This document shows, in pieces, positions 1-10,731 of a stretch of 64,000 nucleotides of DNA. Under the pieces are notes generated by a model. That model saw only the letters and a program-made list of their open reading frames with translations, searched no databases and had not been told where the DNA came from. The stretch lies in contig BCJC01000003.1 of assembly GCA_001600175.1 (NCBI GenBank), positions 248,001 through 312,000 on the forward strand, written 5' to 3'. This stretch comes from Erythrobasidium yunnanense (taxonomy: Eukaryota; Basidiomycota; Cystobasidiomycetes; Erythrobasidiales; Erythrobasidiaceae). Within the stretch, counting starts at the first letter, position 1. Each line of letters begins with the position of its first letter. The translations under genes were made by a program, and so were the position numbers.

Positions 1-554
1 GCGAAGCTATTGTGCACTGCAGACGTAATTTAGCCTGCTTTCAACGACTGTATTAGCGGGGCTCACCTTCTCTAATCTTCTCAGTATTGCTGACTGCCCA
101 GCCTCGACTATCCGGATCCAAAGCCAGGCTGAAGCTCTTGAGCTCCTCAAGTTGGCTGCCCAGCTTCACGTTCGGGCCATCGTCGATGTTCATAGCAGCG
201 TTCAGCAGAGCCATGGTAGCGCATGCATTGTTGATAACTTGATGCGCAAAGAAGAACTCTGCATCTTGTTTCGGTGCGCCTCGTTGCGCTACATCACTGC
301 TAGACGTAGCTTGACCAGAGGTGTCGACCCATTTGAAGAGGAAAATGAAGGCATAGATTGGCTTAATGGCTTCGAGGAGGGCTGCATCGTCCAGACTGTA
401 TAGCTCGGTCACTTCGGCGCCGGAGACACCCAGATCTTGCAGAAGGCCTGACGAAATCAGGTCAGAATGGCCTTACGAGCTGCTGAGAGCTTCGCGAACT
501 CGTGAATATGGCTGGATCACTCTCTGTCAATGACCAGGCAGCTTCGGACGCCAT
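1..554 (-). CDS. Ubiquitin C-terminal hydrolase, UCH37/Uch2 type (partial, 3' end off window)
   Basis: This is a peptidase C12 deubiquitinase, which removes ubiquitin from small adducts; UCH37/Uch2 members act at the proteasome. Exon 1 (about 504-554) starts with MASEAAWSLTESDPAIFT. A ~56-nt intron follows, and exon 2 (about 67-447) continues with LLQDLGVSGAEVTELYSLD, then FIFLFKW and FFAHQVINNACAT, which holds the catalytic Cys region (QVINNACAT), and then a region ending SNTEKIRE. A GTGAGC donor lies at about 66. The order matches S. pombe Uch2 (ESDAGVFTDLI...VDELYSLD). The catalytic His/Asp half and the C-terminal proteasome-binding tail lie beyond the left edge. Start chosen because the first exon reproduces the family N-terminus. 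Confidence 0.85.
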
Positions 555-692
555 TCTGTATTGAGCAAAGGAAACGACGAAACGCGCGTGACTTTCCATA
601 TAACGCCTGTGTCTATTGTCCGTTGATGCTTACAAAGCTAGTAGGTATATAACAACAGCAGGTAGCAAACGAGGGAGTCTGTAAAAGCATGT

Positions 693-2418
693 CTACAGTA
701 GGCCGAACAGGACGATCGCGCCTATACCGACAAGCGACGCAGTAGATATCGCAGCAGACCGACTGTCACCTCCAAAGAGTGAAGACTGCGTTGGTCTGGG
801 GTTATCGTGCGCCAATGCGCCCGCGCCTGCAGCAGCGCCAGTAGGAGCAGCCAGAGGATCGGCCGTCGCGACATACGAGATGTCGACAAATGGACCAGAG
901 TAGACTTGTGTATACGTTGCTGTTATGACAGTTGTCTGATCGACAGTAGCGGTTGCTGTAAGAAATAAAATCATGTCAGCACCACGGCACCATCGTCGAG
1001 AACAGCTGTCCCACCTGTCAAGACTGGGCCAGAGGGCGTTACAGCAAACGCTGTAGTATTGGCAGGGAATCCAACCGTTGCATTCGCTAAGACGAAGGCT
1101 GTGGCTTGTGCCGAAAAATCTGATTGGAAAGCACTCAGGACGTCCGAATTGTTACTTATCCGGTAGTCACGCTCATCGCTGACGCCTCCATCGAACTCTG
1201 TCTTGTGCTGCATACATTCCTGTCAGTAAGCAAGTTTAGCATTGCATATCATGAATTAACCCACAAATTCGAATTGGAAGTAAGCCTTGATCCGGGGATG
1301 CTGTTCCCGGAAGGTAGCGTTTAGGTATACATCGTTCCACCATCCTCTCTGTATTTCCACTTGCGTGTTATCTGCAGATGCGACCAGTCTGGGATCCATG
1401 TGCCAAACGGCACCAGCTTCCGAGATCAAGCATGCTTTGTCCGGCTTTGCGACACATTATGTCTGATACCAATCTATTGTAGGCTCTATGCCGTTGTATC
1501 CGAAGGGATTCTGACCGTGTACCATGTTGTAGAAGAAGCCTGGAGGTTGAATCGTGTTTTGATTTACGAAGTCTGGCCCTTTGTAGTAGAGCGAAAGGCC
1601 AATCCAGTCGACATATTCATCGCCTGGGTAGTATGGGCTATATGGGTCGTCTTGCCGAGTAAGTTGGCCGTCTCCATTCGTGTCTAAGGCTTGTTTATCT
1701 TCCGGCAATTGTACATCTTCGATCCTTGCTCCATAAGGGTAGGAATACCCTACATTCGGCGACCAGACAATCACAGTATCTGGCGCCTCAGTCTTGATGA
1801 TGTCATGCATCCGCTTCCACATAGCTACGAATGCAGTAGGTTTCAACCCATAGGGCATCCAATTGCCTGCGAACTCGGGCGCCCATCTTAGAAAGACCGT
1901 CCGGCCTGCGCCTTGGTATGTCCGGATCTGCAGAGCCAGAGCTAGGATATCAGAGTCCTGAATCTTGTCGAGACCATCGTCGGGGTAGATCGTTAGGAAG
2001 ATGTCTGCGTCCGTTCTGTACGGCATCGATCAGCTGGGATTGATGAAGGCGATTAACATGGCTCACCCTGTCGCAGCAATGTATGCGATGGCTATGAGAC
2101 CGAAGAAAGAGCTTAGTCTGCTAATTGTATACATAGGGTATGGAAGAGCATACGAGCTGGACCACCTCCGCCAGTCCTGCGACAAACGTGACAAATCAGC
2201 TTGGCTCCCTTAGAAATGAAAAAAATTACAGCTCACACAAAGTCATACGGTTTGAGAGGTATCGATTGGCCATACTGGAAAGCGCCCCAAAGCACTCCAG
2301 TCCTTTCATTGATGCTCGCAGGCGTTTCTTGGAAACCAGGGTCGCTCTGAAATCTTATTCAGATGTCGTGTTTCACATCGTCATTGACAGGAGCGAGTAG
2401 AGTTACTTGAGGCCACAT
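693..2418 (-). pseudogene. GH26-like glycoside hydrolase, membrane- or GPI-anchored, with an in-frame stop
   Basis: Secreted or surface beta-mannanase-like hydrolase (GH26 clan), multi-exon. Visible parts in order: an N-terminal exon with TPASINERTGVLWGAFQYGQ (about 2236-2345); the main barrel exon (about 1457-2008) with FLTIYPDDG, VFLRWAPEFAGNWMPYG (acid/base Glu region), VIVWSPN and DDPYSPYYPGDEYVDWIGLS; then KACLISEAGAVWH (likely nucleophile Glu); RGWWNDVYLNATFREQHPR; and a C-terminal exon ending in a Ser/Ala-rich stretch and a hydrophobic tail (IGAIVLFGLL) as in anchored proteins. Codon 1457-1459 is TAA between YQT and CVAKPDKACLISEAG, in the same frame and with no usable intron around it, so the product would stop before the nucleophile. 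It may be a young pseudogene, a sequence error, or a read-through case. The 5' end at 2418 (MWPQVTLLAPVND) is tentative, and no classical signal peptide is visible there. Confidence 0.7.
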
Positions 2419-3029
2419 CCCTAGTAGGAGCTTGCCCTCTGGCGGCTCAGCGAGCGCAGCTTGTGCACATCTCGATGTCGCAAACAGTATAAGGGAGCAT
2501 TCAAGCGTGATCGCAGAATGAGGACGCATGCTGGCAGCCTCTGCTTAACTTCGAGGCGCGCGTGTACTTGCGTCCAGTCAGCAGCCAGTAAGCAGGCGTG
2601 GACACCAGAGAACGGCGACGACAAGAGCCAAGCTGCCATCGCGCGGACAAGGCTTTGTTCGCATTCTCGGGCTGAGAATGGCGCAGGTGTGGGCGGAGCA
2701 GTGTTTGGGCGGCGGTTCATCTACGTTTCCGGGAATGTAACGGGCAGAAGTGCCCAAAGTGTTGATTGAGCTCCACCATACGAGCTGAGTCAGAGCAGTA
2801 GTCTAAGTAAGCTCTTCGCGCATGGCTTTCGTCTTAGCATTGCACGATGCTGCTACATAGAAATTGCTGAGTCGGCGAGAAGTCGAAATGCATACGAGTA
2901 CGCATTAAGACGGGTTCTGCCTGAGAACAGCTCGGTAACGAGTGATGATACCTGTTCAAGATTCGTACGACTTCACAGCACCCTTTCCTACAGCTACAGA
3001 AAAATACCTCCAGAAAGCCCATAAGCTGA
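2419..3029. other. Intergenic, no convincing gene
   Basis: About 600 bases between the GH26-like gene and the MpaB-like gene. Open frames of about 100 codons exist on both strands, but they are Arg/Cys/Ser-rich, overlap each other and resemble no family. It probably holds the GH26-like promoter and the 3' flank of the oxygenase gene. Confidence 0.5.
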
Positions 3030-4460
3030 TCACGGCGTGAAGAATGGACACCCCTTCGCTCGTTCCCTCATTATCTCCGCGTCTTTCAGCACCTTTTCAT
3101 GTCCTTTATCTCTCAGGTTCTCCGGCCCTATTGTGTGTGCTTTCCACCCCTTCCCCTCGTTCAATCTCCTACTTCCCGGTCTGTCGATCCCAAACATGCC
3201 TATACTCGAACATCCAGGTGGGATATACCACGCTTCGAATAAGAATCCCTCACGCGTGATTGTCCCATCGATTGGATCTTCGTGTGTGCGGAAAATACCA
3301 GGTAGCACGGTCCGTGGATACATGAAGTACTTGATGAAGAGAGCTCTCAAGCGGAGCGTAGCGGGTACGATCGTGTATAGTATAGAGGGAGAAGCGGGTG
3401 CCCAGCCGAACGCCTCTCTCGTCCGTCTATCGATGAGGACCATACTTGCTTGCCTTATGATAGGCCTCATGAACGCCGGAAAAGGTCTTAGTAGAACCTT
3501 CAAAGTCGCTTCTCCCGTTTTCGCATTCTCTGGGTCGAAAACCATCGTTTTTTCCGCATAAGCTTCTTTCCACTCCCAGAACTGCTCGAGGGAAGAAGGG
3601 ATGTTCTCAATCCCCATGCGCGCGCCGACCTCAGCCCAGAATATGAATCGTGCTTGTTGTTCCAAAGAAGTGAGAGGCCGCCAGTCGTACGCTTCTAAAA
3701 CGGTGATGGGCTCAAAGACGAATAGGGCGAGCGTGAAGAGAAGATCGGAATTAAGGATCTGACTACCCCAGCGGGAGTGAAGCCAGTTCATGCGTGCTAG
3801 AGTCGTAGATCCACGTTTGGAGTCCAGGCCTTGCGAGAGGAATTCGCCTATGAAGATGCCTGATAGAAGCGCCATCCGTCGTCAGTCTAAAATACCGGTA
3901 TGTCGCAATTATTGAAGGAAATCCATTAAGCCGCACCTGTATCTTCTGCGCGCCTGCCGACAGTCTCGTCTGACGACAAACCTTCCGAGGCATTGAGCAC
4001 CTCAATTGCCATGTCAGCTTCTGCGTTCACCATCGGAAGTTCGTACGGCTATTTACTCTGCTGATAGTGGGTATCGCATACGTCTTGAACAGCGCAAAAC
4101 TGAGTGCCAAAGAAGACATCCATGGAAAGTCCTAGCGAAACAAGCTCATAAGCAACTCCTGTCTGCACATGATTTCAGATAGGTCAATGTCGTACCCAAT
4201 AATGCGTAAATTTCATGATCTCAGCAGCGTCCTGTCGCACGTATCACAAACAGAATCCAGAATAAGTCTCAGATCTCAAGACGGTCTTGCAGTATACGAT
4301 GGAGAGGCAGAAGCACCTCATAAGTCATCTTCTCGGGATTGTGGATCAGGTGCGCATAGTCTTTCTCGAGCTGATGAAGCCGGGCCCAGCGGACGTGCGA
4401 GACGCAGTGGATGCGCCAGGCGCAGAGAGCAGCGCCGACAGCTGCAAGAGCCAGGAGCAT
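3030..4460 (-). CDS. MpaB/rubber-oxygenase-like (DUF2236) ER-bound oxygenase
   Basis: Member of the ER-bound oxygenase mpaB/mpaB'/rubber oxygenase family; MpaB cleaves a farnesyl side chain in mycophenolic acid synthesis, but most members have unknown substrates. Exon 1 (to 4460) encodes an N-terminal membrane segment (MLLALAAVGAALCAWRI) then WARLHQLEKDYAHLIHNPEK. The next exon (about 4050-4120) gives SFALFKTYAIPTISR, a family hallmark. Another (about 3910-4020) gives EVLNASEGLSSDETVGRRAEDT. The long last exon starts near 3875 and has RMNWLHSRWG, SDLLFTLALFVFEPI, WAEVGARMGIENIP, and a C-terminal part rich in conserved Pro/Arg. About 400 residues, normal for the family. No secondary-metabolite partners are adjacent, so its substrate is unknown. 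Confidence 0.8.
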
Positions 4461-4690
4461 GGCTCGCAGTCGTATAGATGCAAAGTACGCAAGCGGGTCG
4501 ATGGTGGGATATGGAGATGAATGAATGAATCCGGGTGACAGCTGTCAAAGAGGCACAGGGGACAGTCACGAGAATCAATCTTGAGCCTAGAGGCATCAAT
4601 GTTCTTTCTTTCAGTGCATATATGATACAGCATGAAAGACTATGCATAGTTTTTTTTCCCCTCATCCCGCTTAACTCGTGCATACCCCGC

Positions 4691-5480
4691 TCAGCCCAAT
4701 CTCAATCCCAAGATCAAACCCGAGATAAAGACAGCTCTAGGCGGGAAGTCTGCAACCAAGAAATCTACTGCGCTTCCTCCTACTCTCTGTAATCTGTTGC
4801 CTGTACCCGTTCCAGAGTAGGTGTCGACTACGCTTTCGTAGCGTTTCGCCATGCGACTCCAGTCTACGTTGACCATTCCTCGGGAGGCCATGTACTGTTA
4901 TCACAATAGAGATGATTGAGCATAGGCATACAGATGAAGTTTGCGTTCGGCAACCCGGCTAAATCAAGCGAACTCACCTGTAAGAATACGAATGCACCTC
5001 CGAGCAAGAAGCCCACAGCCTTCAATCCCTTCTTCACGAATATACCCGTACATATACCCGCTACAGCACCGAACGACAAGCTTCTAAGATCCAGACTGCT
5101 CTCCACCGCAGGCGAGTCGTTGACTCTGCTCAGTCTGCTTGAGCCGGGCCCTTGGATGCTTGGATGGTAGGGTTCTTCATAAGGGCGTGCGGACGAGGTC
5201 GTGGCTTCACAGTGCAGTGATGGTTTCGTGAATGCGGATTGACAGATCAAGAGGGAGGACCCGCCGGCGACAAGCAGGAGAAGGGTTGAGGATGATTTCT
5301 TGTTGTTGATTGTGTTGCTGAAATAGGATGGATTGGCTGCTTTCTGGGAGAAGCTGGCACGGGCTGAAGCTGCTGCTGATGACGCGCAGCCCGAGGATCT
5401 GGCGAGTCCACTTAGGCGAGATCCGATAAAGCGTTGTTGCTGATGTAAGCTGGATGAGAAGAGCGGACGAGCGAGCATGG
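4691..5480 (-). CDS. FUN14 domain mitochondrial membrane protein
   Basis: FUN14 family protein (yeast Fun14, human FUNDC1) of the mitochondrial outer membrane; FUNDC1 is a mitophagy receptor. Exon 1 (about 4977-5480) starts at MLARPLFSSSLHQQQRFIG, an Arg/Ser-rich targeting-like stretch, then a first hydrophobic helix (STLLLLVAGGSSLLICQSAF). The core FUN14 motif SLSFGAVAGICTGIFVKKG continues into GFLLGGAFVFLQ. A GTGAGT donor follows; exon 2 (4691-4893) supplies YMASRGMVNVDW and a final hydrophobic helix (AVFISGLILGLRLG). No obvious LIR motif was identified. It is divergent from the small membrane-protein gene at 5647, about 170 bp apart. Confidence 0.85.
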
Positions 5481-5646
5481 CTACAGTATAAAGACTGGGT
5501 CGTATTAGAAGCAGAAGAGAGAGCAATTGCCGGTTGATCTTGGGCGGATTGACCGAATCTCATACTCATAACAGACCAGGACACAAAGAAGAATGACCAC
5601 CTCGTTGGTGTAGCATTACATTGCACGGGCATTCCTATTTTACACG

Positions 5647-6021
5647 ATGAGCTCCACGGAATCTACGGGGACTCCTCCCTCCGAGACAGATGGTCCAAAG
5701 TTCGACCTCGACGAACGAAGTACAAGCACAATCATCGCAGCAGCCACAGTCGTCGGATTCATACTCGTATACCCTCCTCCCTTCCCCTGTTCTGCTCACT
5801 CGCATCCTGACTAATGTGTGATTCCCCAGCTCGCGTTGACTGGCTGCCTCCTCTTCCTCAAGATATCGAGAGCAGTAAAGACAAGACGCGATTATAGACG
5901 CTTCCTAGAGTGGAACACGCAGGAACATGGTGGGAGGCATCCGAAAGCAAGAGCCAGAGGAAGGCATAAGCAGAGGAATGCGTTTGATATGGTAGAGGAG
6001 GATGAGGGCATTCCAGGCTGA
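5647..6021 (+). CDS. Small single-pass membrane protein, unknown function
   Basis: Two exons: 5647 to about 5767, then from about 5829 (after CCCCAG) to 6021, encoding about 103 residues. The N-terminus is Ser/Thr/acidic (MSSTESTGTPPSETDG), followed by one long hydrophobic helix spanning the splice junction (IIAAATVVGFIL then LALTGCLLFL). The C-terminus is strongly basic (RRDYRRFLEW, HPKARARGRHKQR) and ends in acidic EEDEG. The joined helix of about 23 residues supports the splice. The charge pattern predicts the basic C-terminal side on the cytosolic face. Family not recognised. Confidence 0.6.
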
Positions 6022-6729
6022 ACTCAAGAGTCTAAAACAAAGGCGCACAAACCATGCAGGGTCATACTTCAAGAACCCACTCATCAGCCAAGGGCACAAT
6101 GGTCAGAAGGATAACCTGGCAAGACAGACCGCAAGCCCTGATCGAGCTTACACTGCATGGCCATTGAGAGAGGCACTCTCCGTTCTCCTCTGGGCGTAGT
6201 GGATACAGCTATCCTTCCACAGCTTCCTTTCTACTGGCGAAAATACTAGAACATATCGTCATCTTGGCTCGACATCGCCCGCTCGACGCCAACCGCGCCC
6301 GTGACACAAACGTCCGGGGCAACAAGTCCACCTTTGCTGCGGCAGTCAGGAGTCATAGTGCAACGTTGCACTGGAGAAATAGGCACTAGGAGTAGTCTTC
6401 AAGGCAAGCAGGATCAGAAACTATTCGATAGTACGGGCAGACCTCGCATGAGAGCATCGATGCAGTTAGTCTTCATGCCTCATTCCTCTGTACCAGTATA
6501 CTAGTACAGTGCGCCTGTCTGGCGCGACGGAATCTCGGACAGCTTATTTCTCTTAGTACCCGAATACGAGTACATACATATTCTTCACTTCCTTTTAGCT
6601 ACCCGAAACGTATCACTTGAGCATTCACATTATACCAAGAAGACAGGCTCGGTTTCGCCTTGCCTTTGCATGCTCCAGTATCGTAGCTTTTGCATACACG
6701 CTCGACTTTTCGCCAAACGCTCTACTACG
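6022..6729. other. Intergenic region upstream of OLA1
   Basis: About 700 bases with only short overlapping open frames. It should contain the 3' end of the small membrane-protein gene and the OLA1 promoter. No repeat or RNA gene is seen. Confidence 0.5.
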
Positions 6730-8799
6730 ATGCCTCCCAAGAAAGCAGCCGCTCCTGAGAAGGCCAACAGGCTCGGGCGGCCATCCAACAACTTGCAGGT
6801 GGGCCAATCTCTGCTCGCACTTGAATGCAAACTACGTCTCGACCGAAAAGTGCTGATTTTGAAATGCTTGGATGGATGTGATTGCAACAGATTGGGATTG
6901 TCGGATTGCCTAACGTCGGAAAGAGTTCTCTCTTCAACACAATAGCAGCATGCGGTGCGTCTTCACCACACCCTTCGTCTCTGGCAAGCTCAAGCTGATT
7001 CCTGGCAAATTCTGGGAAATACACACAGATCTGGGCAAGGCGAGTTACGATATACAGCATAGATGCACTGGAACGAGCTGCTTATGAAGATGTTGATGTG
7101 TGCAGGTCGCAAACTTCCCTTATGCTACCAGTATGTCTTTTCACGGCCTGAGCATGGACTTTCGCTGATACATTCTCTACAGTCGACCCTGTACGCCTTC
7201 ACCATCTTCCATTCCATTCAAGACTAACAATCATTGCTGGAATAACAGGAAGAAGCCCGTGTTCCCGTCCCGGACTGGCGCGTCGACTGGCTTCACGAGA
7301 CGTACAAGTCTAGCGTCAAGATACCCGCTTTCTTGACGTGCACAGATATTGCAGGCTTGACGAAGGGTGCCAGTACGGGTGCTGGATTGGGAAATGCATT
7401 CTTGAGTCATGTACGAGCAGTGGACGGTATTTTCCAGGTCATCCGTGAGTTTCGAATTGCATGTAGGAAAGGAGGCGAGATGTGCTGATGGAAGGGAGTG
7501 GTAAAGGTGCTTTCGACGATGCGGAAGTCATCCATGTAGAAGGAGATGTCGATCCATGCAGAGACATGTCCATTATCCAAAACGAACTTCGGTTAAAAGA
7601 TGCCGAATGGGTTGAGAAGACGCTGACCTGTAAGTTGTCTACCCTTGTCCCCACATTGTTCTGAAACGAATGCTAATAATCACTTTCCCTAAGCGCTCAA
7701 AAAGACCTTCAGAGGTACTGGCAATGCAAATCTGGCTGAGAAGGCTAAGAAGTTCGAGATTGTAGGTATCTCTCGAGCAATGGAAATGATGAAGGGATCT
7801 AAGTATACAACCTTCTAGGACACCGTCGAGAAGATCTTCAAAGCCCTGACTGAGGACAACAAGGATGTCCGCAAAGTCGACTGGAGCGGCAAGGAAGTGA
7901 GTGTTTCATTATCACTTCGCACCTCCCTTCCAGCTACATACGCATCCGCAACCCCACACCAAATGATGATAAAGAATGCATAGCCATTCGAATTAATCTA
8001 TAACCCAGCTCGTCGAGGAGTCCTCCCCACTTTCTTCCGCACTCTCTTACGAGAGTATGGAGGGAACGTCGCGCTGGCAGGCCCCAAGAGAAAAACAGTT
8101 TTTACACTGATACCCTCCTTACAAACTTCCTTTCTACGACTACGCACGCCTATGTCATATCGAGCGCGGCTGACGCACCATGATTCCGATGTGCAGATCG
8201 ACATCATCAACGGCATGCAGCTGCTCACCGCAAAGCCCGTCACGTATCTCGTCAACTTAAGCGAGCGCGACTATATCCGCAAGAAGAACAAGTGGCTTCC
8301 CAAGATCAAAGCGTGGATCGACGAGAACAACCCTGGTGACTTGCTCATTCCTTTCAGCGTGGCGCTCGAAGAGAGGATCGCGAGAATGAGTGCGGAGGAA
8401 CAGAAGAAAGAACTGGAGACGCTTGGTGCGACGAGCGCGTTGGGTAAAATCATGACTGTTGGTTATCAGTCGCTTCACGTGAGCATCGTCTGCTATCAAA
8501 CCGCGAAGATATAGAGCTGATGAAAAGACTGTGATTACAGCTCATTCGATACTTCACCGCTGGTCCCGATGAGTCTCGCGCGTGGACTATCCGAGACGGC
8601 ACTCTTGCACCACAAGCCGCTGGAGTGATCCACGGTGATTTCGAAAAGCACTTCATCTGCGGAGAAGTTATGGCTTTTGACGACTTGCATAAGTTGGGCT
8701 CGGAATCCGCTGTCAAGGCGGATGGAAAATACATGCAGAAGGGTAAAACGTACGAGGTCCAGGATGGTGATATCATCTACTGGAAACATAATGCATAAG
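6730..8799 (+). CDS. OLA1: Obg-like ATPase 1 (OLA1/Ola1p)
   Basis: Universally conserved YchF-type P-loop ATPase that binds ribosomes and takes part in translation and stress control. It starts at [21 protein letters not shown]. The G1 motif is split by introns ([15 protein letters not shown] near 6897-6940). Then come [28 protein letters not shown] (G3), HVEGDVDP, and after a long intron [16 protein letters not shown] (G4 NxxE type, ATP preference) and [12 protein letters not shown]. The C-terminal TGS domain has [20 protein letters not shown] and ends [17 protein letters not shown]. About 390 residues, the usual length. It has at least seven introns, and the one at about 7897-8195 is near 300 nt, far longer than the local norm. 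Confidence 0.95.
7897..8195 (+). other. Unusually long intron of OLA1
   Basis: The donor GTGAGT follows codons for SGKE, and the acceptor GTGCAG precedes [10 protein letters not shown], the expected OLA1 continuation. All other introns of the gene are roughly 50-75 nt. An ATGATGA matching the C box of C/D snoRNAs lies near 7965, and a CTGA lies at about 8117, but they are about 150 nt apart and no flanking stem or rRNA guide was recognised. Confidence 0.5.
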
Positions 8800-8971
8800 T
8801 AGTATTACCTGTATCAATCAGTGTAGACGATTCTCGGAGTTTAGATTTACTCGTTAAAAAATGGAAGACTCTTCCTCCACCCTCATTTCTCACTCGAGCA
8901 TTACTTTGATTTCATTTTATTCATGCTGCTAAGCTACATTTATGCATTCTTTTGACGTCCGACGACCTAGT

Positions 8972-9584
8972 CTATGACGAGTTGTCGATTCTGGACTGGA
9001 TCTCCTTTGGGTCCTTGGCCTCTACTGTATCTGCCTGAGGGATCTCTGCATTCATTCCTCCTGGTACGTTCGACGGGTCGCCTGCAGAGACCTTGACGCA
9101 TCAGCTGGCTGCGTAGTCACTTTCGCGTCTTACGTACCCTGGGGATCGCCGGGGATGTTCTGGGGAGGGTGCTTGACGAAGTCGTCCTACGATAAAGCAC
9201 ATTCAGCCCGCATCTCTGCATCGCGTGATGAACGTCGACTCGCCGCAATATTGTGGTCTGTCGTCTGAGGCTTTCCTACGACCTGAGTGGTCTTCTTGAA
9301 CTCGCTAGTATTTCATCGTCAGCAGTGTAAGGCAAAGTAAAGCTCCAGTCTAGCATACGCATCAGTGCTGTTGCGTGCTCCGGCAGCTGAGTACGTAAAT
9401 AACGTCAGCTCTCGGACACTATCATCGCGAGAGTTACGTGTGCTGACCTGCTTCGTGAGCCTGCTCCAGAGGCTTGCTGTAAGTAACAAACGACATCAAA
9501 ACTTGCAGCTTCGTCCAGGTAGGAGGGCATTCATTACGTGTATGAGCTTGTCGAGGTGACGGTGTTGGGTCCTTTTCCGCTCAT
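8972..9584 (-). CDS. Small hydrophilic protein encoded by five or six tiny exons
   Basis: A gene with no long open frame, reconstructed from splice sites. Exon 1 (9538-9584) encodes MSGKGPNTVTSTSSYT; exon 2 (9448-9476, 29 nt) KPLEQAHEA; exon 3 (9359-9386, 28 nt) AGARNSTDA; exon 4 (to 9304) EFKKTTQV and possibly more; exon 5 DDFVKHPPQNIPGDPQ; exon 6 DPSNVPGGMNAEIPQADTVE and ends RIDNSS. The frame is open across each junction, and every intron begins with GT and ends with AG. The product is about 85-110 residues, polar, without a membrane segment, rich in Pro/Gln/Asp toward the end. Function unknown; the exon 4/5 junction is the least certain. Confidence 0.6.
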
Positions 9585-9893
9585 GATTGAGGATTGCTAT
9601 GAATTAGATTGAAGAGGAAAGAGAGCTGTTAGTTGTCTGAAATGTCAGAACTTGTCTCCGATGCGCGATGCGTCATGGAGGAGGAGAAAGTCGTCGATCC
9701 AGGCACGAGCACAAGTATCGCGAGTAGTTTCTTGCAACATCTTTCCTCCTCGAATAACGAAGTACGTATCCCATCCTCGTCAAGGAATAACAATAAAGCC
9801 CATACCCAATTTCCCGCTCAAATAATTCGGTAGATCTGGGTTATTCATCAGATTCAGAAACCTACGTCTACTGCTGCTTGTGCTTACCCATCA

Positions 9894-10445
9894 TCAGACT
9901 GTCTCAGCTTCCGCTACCTTCTTCAGCGTCTGCGCGTCCTGCTCTTCCTCGTTCTGCGGTGCTAATAGCTCGTTGCCAGCGATGCCATCGGTTGCTGACA
10001 GAACCAGGCCTGTCTGTCCTTCAACAGTTGGTACCGCAACCTGCTCTTTCTGCTCTACTCCCGCGTCGGGTGCTGTACTCCCATCCACTACGGTGCTCGA
10101 GCGCGAATCCAATCTCTGCTGTCCAACTGGCCTGCCCAATTCATCGACCGTATCAACTTCGCCGGGTCTCTCCAGTTCTTCCTCCGCTCTTCGTTTCTTA
10201 TTCATGCTCGTCCTGCCTGAGAACGATGGCCGGCTAGGTTTCCCGCTGTTCTCCTTCTGATGTTGTCGGACAGTCTCCCTAACGACTTCATGGTTCACCA
10301 ATAGCTTTAAGAGTATACTGCGAACTTCTTGGTCATCGAGAGTACCGACGTAGGACACGAGATCCTGCTGCTCGTCGCTGTTGCTCGCGGAGGGTGTGCT
10401 CGTCCGTCGGCTGAATGAGGGGAGGCGCTTCAAGAGGGAGGCCAT
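9894..10445 (-). CDS. Hypothetical charged protein with a bipartite-like NLS
   Basis: An open frame of 183 codons starting MASLLKRLPSFSRRTSTPSA. It contains a predicted helical block LDDQEVRSILLKLLVNHEVV, a basic cluster NKKRRAEEELE suggestive of a nuclear signal, and a long acidic, low-complexity C-terminus (QNEEEQDAQTLKKVAEAE). Family not recognised. A further open stretch on the same strand at about 9779-9865 (NNPDLPNYLSGKLGMGF) could be a downstream exon, but no splice pair joins it cleanly. The opposite strand is also open here, yet its Ser/Cys/Pro composition looks like an antisense shadow. Confidence 0.5.
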   Translation of the reverse strand: MASLLKRLPSFSRRTSTPSASNSDEQQDLVSYVGTLDDQEVRSILLKLLVNHEVVRETVRQHQKENSGKPSRPSFSGRTSMNKKRRAEEELERPGEVDTVDELGRPVGQQRLDSRSSTVVDGSTAPDAGVEQKEQVAVPTVEGQTGLVLSATDGIAGNELLAPQNEEEQDAQTLKKVAEAETV

Positions 10446-10731
10446 TGTATGCTAATGATGCGAAGAATGTGGTGCAAGAGCAAGCTGCGAGCCTTGGAGA
10501 CGACAACAACAAGCTGGACAGTGCACGGATGCTGGCCGGTCAGACACGTTGGTCTGGCGGTCGGTGCACATCAAATGAACTGATCGATCACGAGCCTCAG
10601 CGGGACTCCATCTAGCTCCTCTACGTATCATCACAACTGCTCATCTGGGCCACCCCCCGAAATTATGCTACAAGATTTCGCCTGAACAAGCTACTAAACA
10701 GATAAATACCACTTCCTCTCACTTTCGTTCT

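Noticed and set aside
2421-2720. Minus-strand frame of 99 codons
   Set aside because: No family similarity and overlaps an equally long plus-strand frame; GC-rich intergenic DNA.
3763-4005. Minus-strand frame of 80 codons across the MpaB-like gene
   Set aside because: Out of frame with the conserved FALFKTYAIPTIS and LNASEGLSSDETVG exons; a shadow.
9633-9833. Short plus-strand frame starting MSEMSELVSDARC
   Set aside because: Only 66 codons, no follow-on exon fits, and the region downstream is better explained by a minus-strand gene.
9878-10260. Two plus-strand frames opposite 9894-10445
   Set aside because: Composition (Ser/Cys/Pro) is that of an antisense shadow of the charged minus-strand protein.
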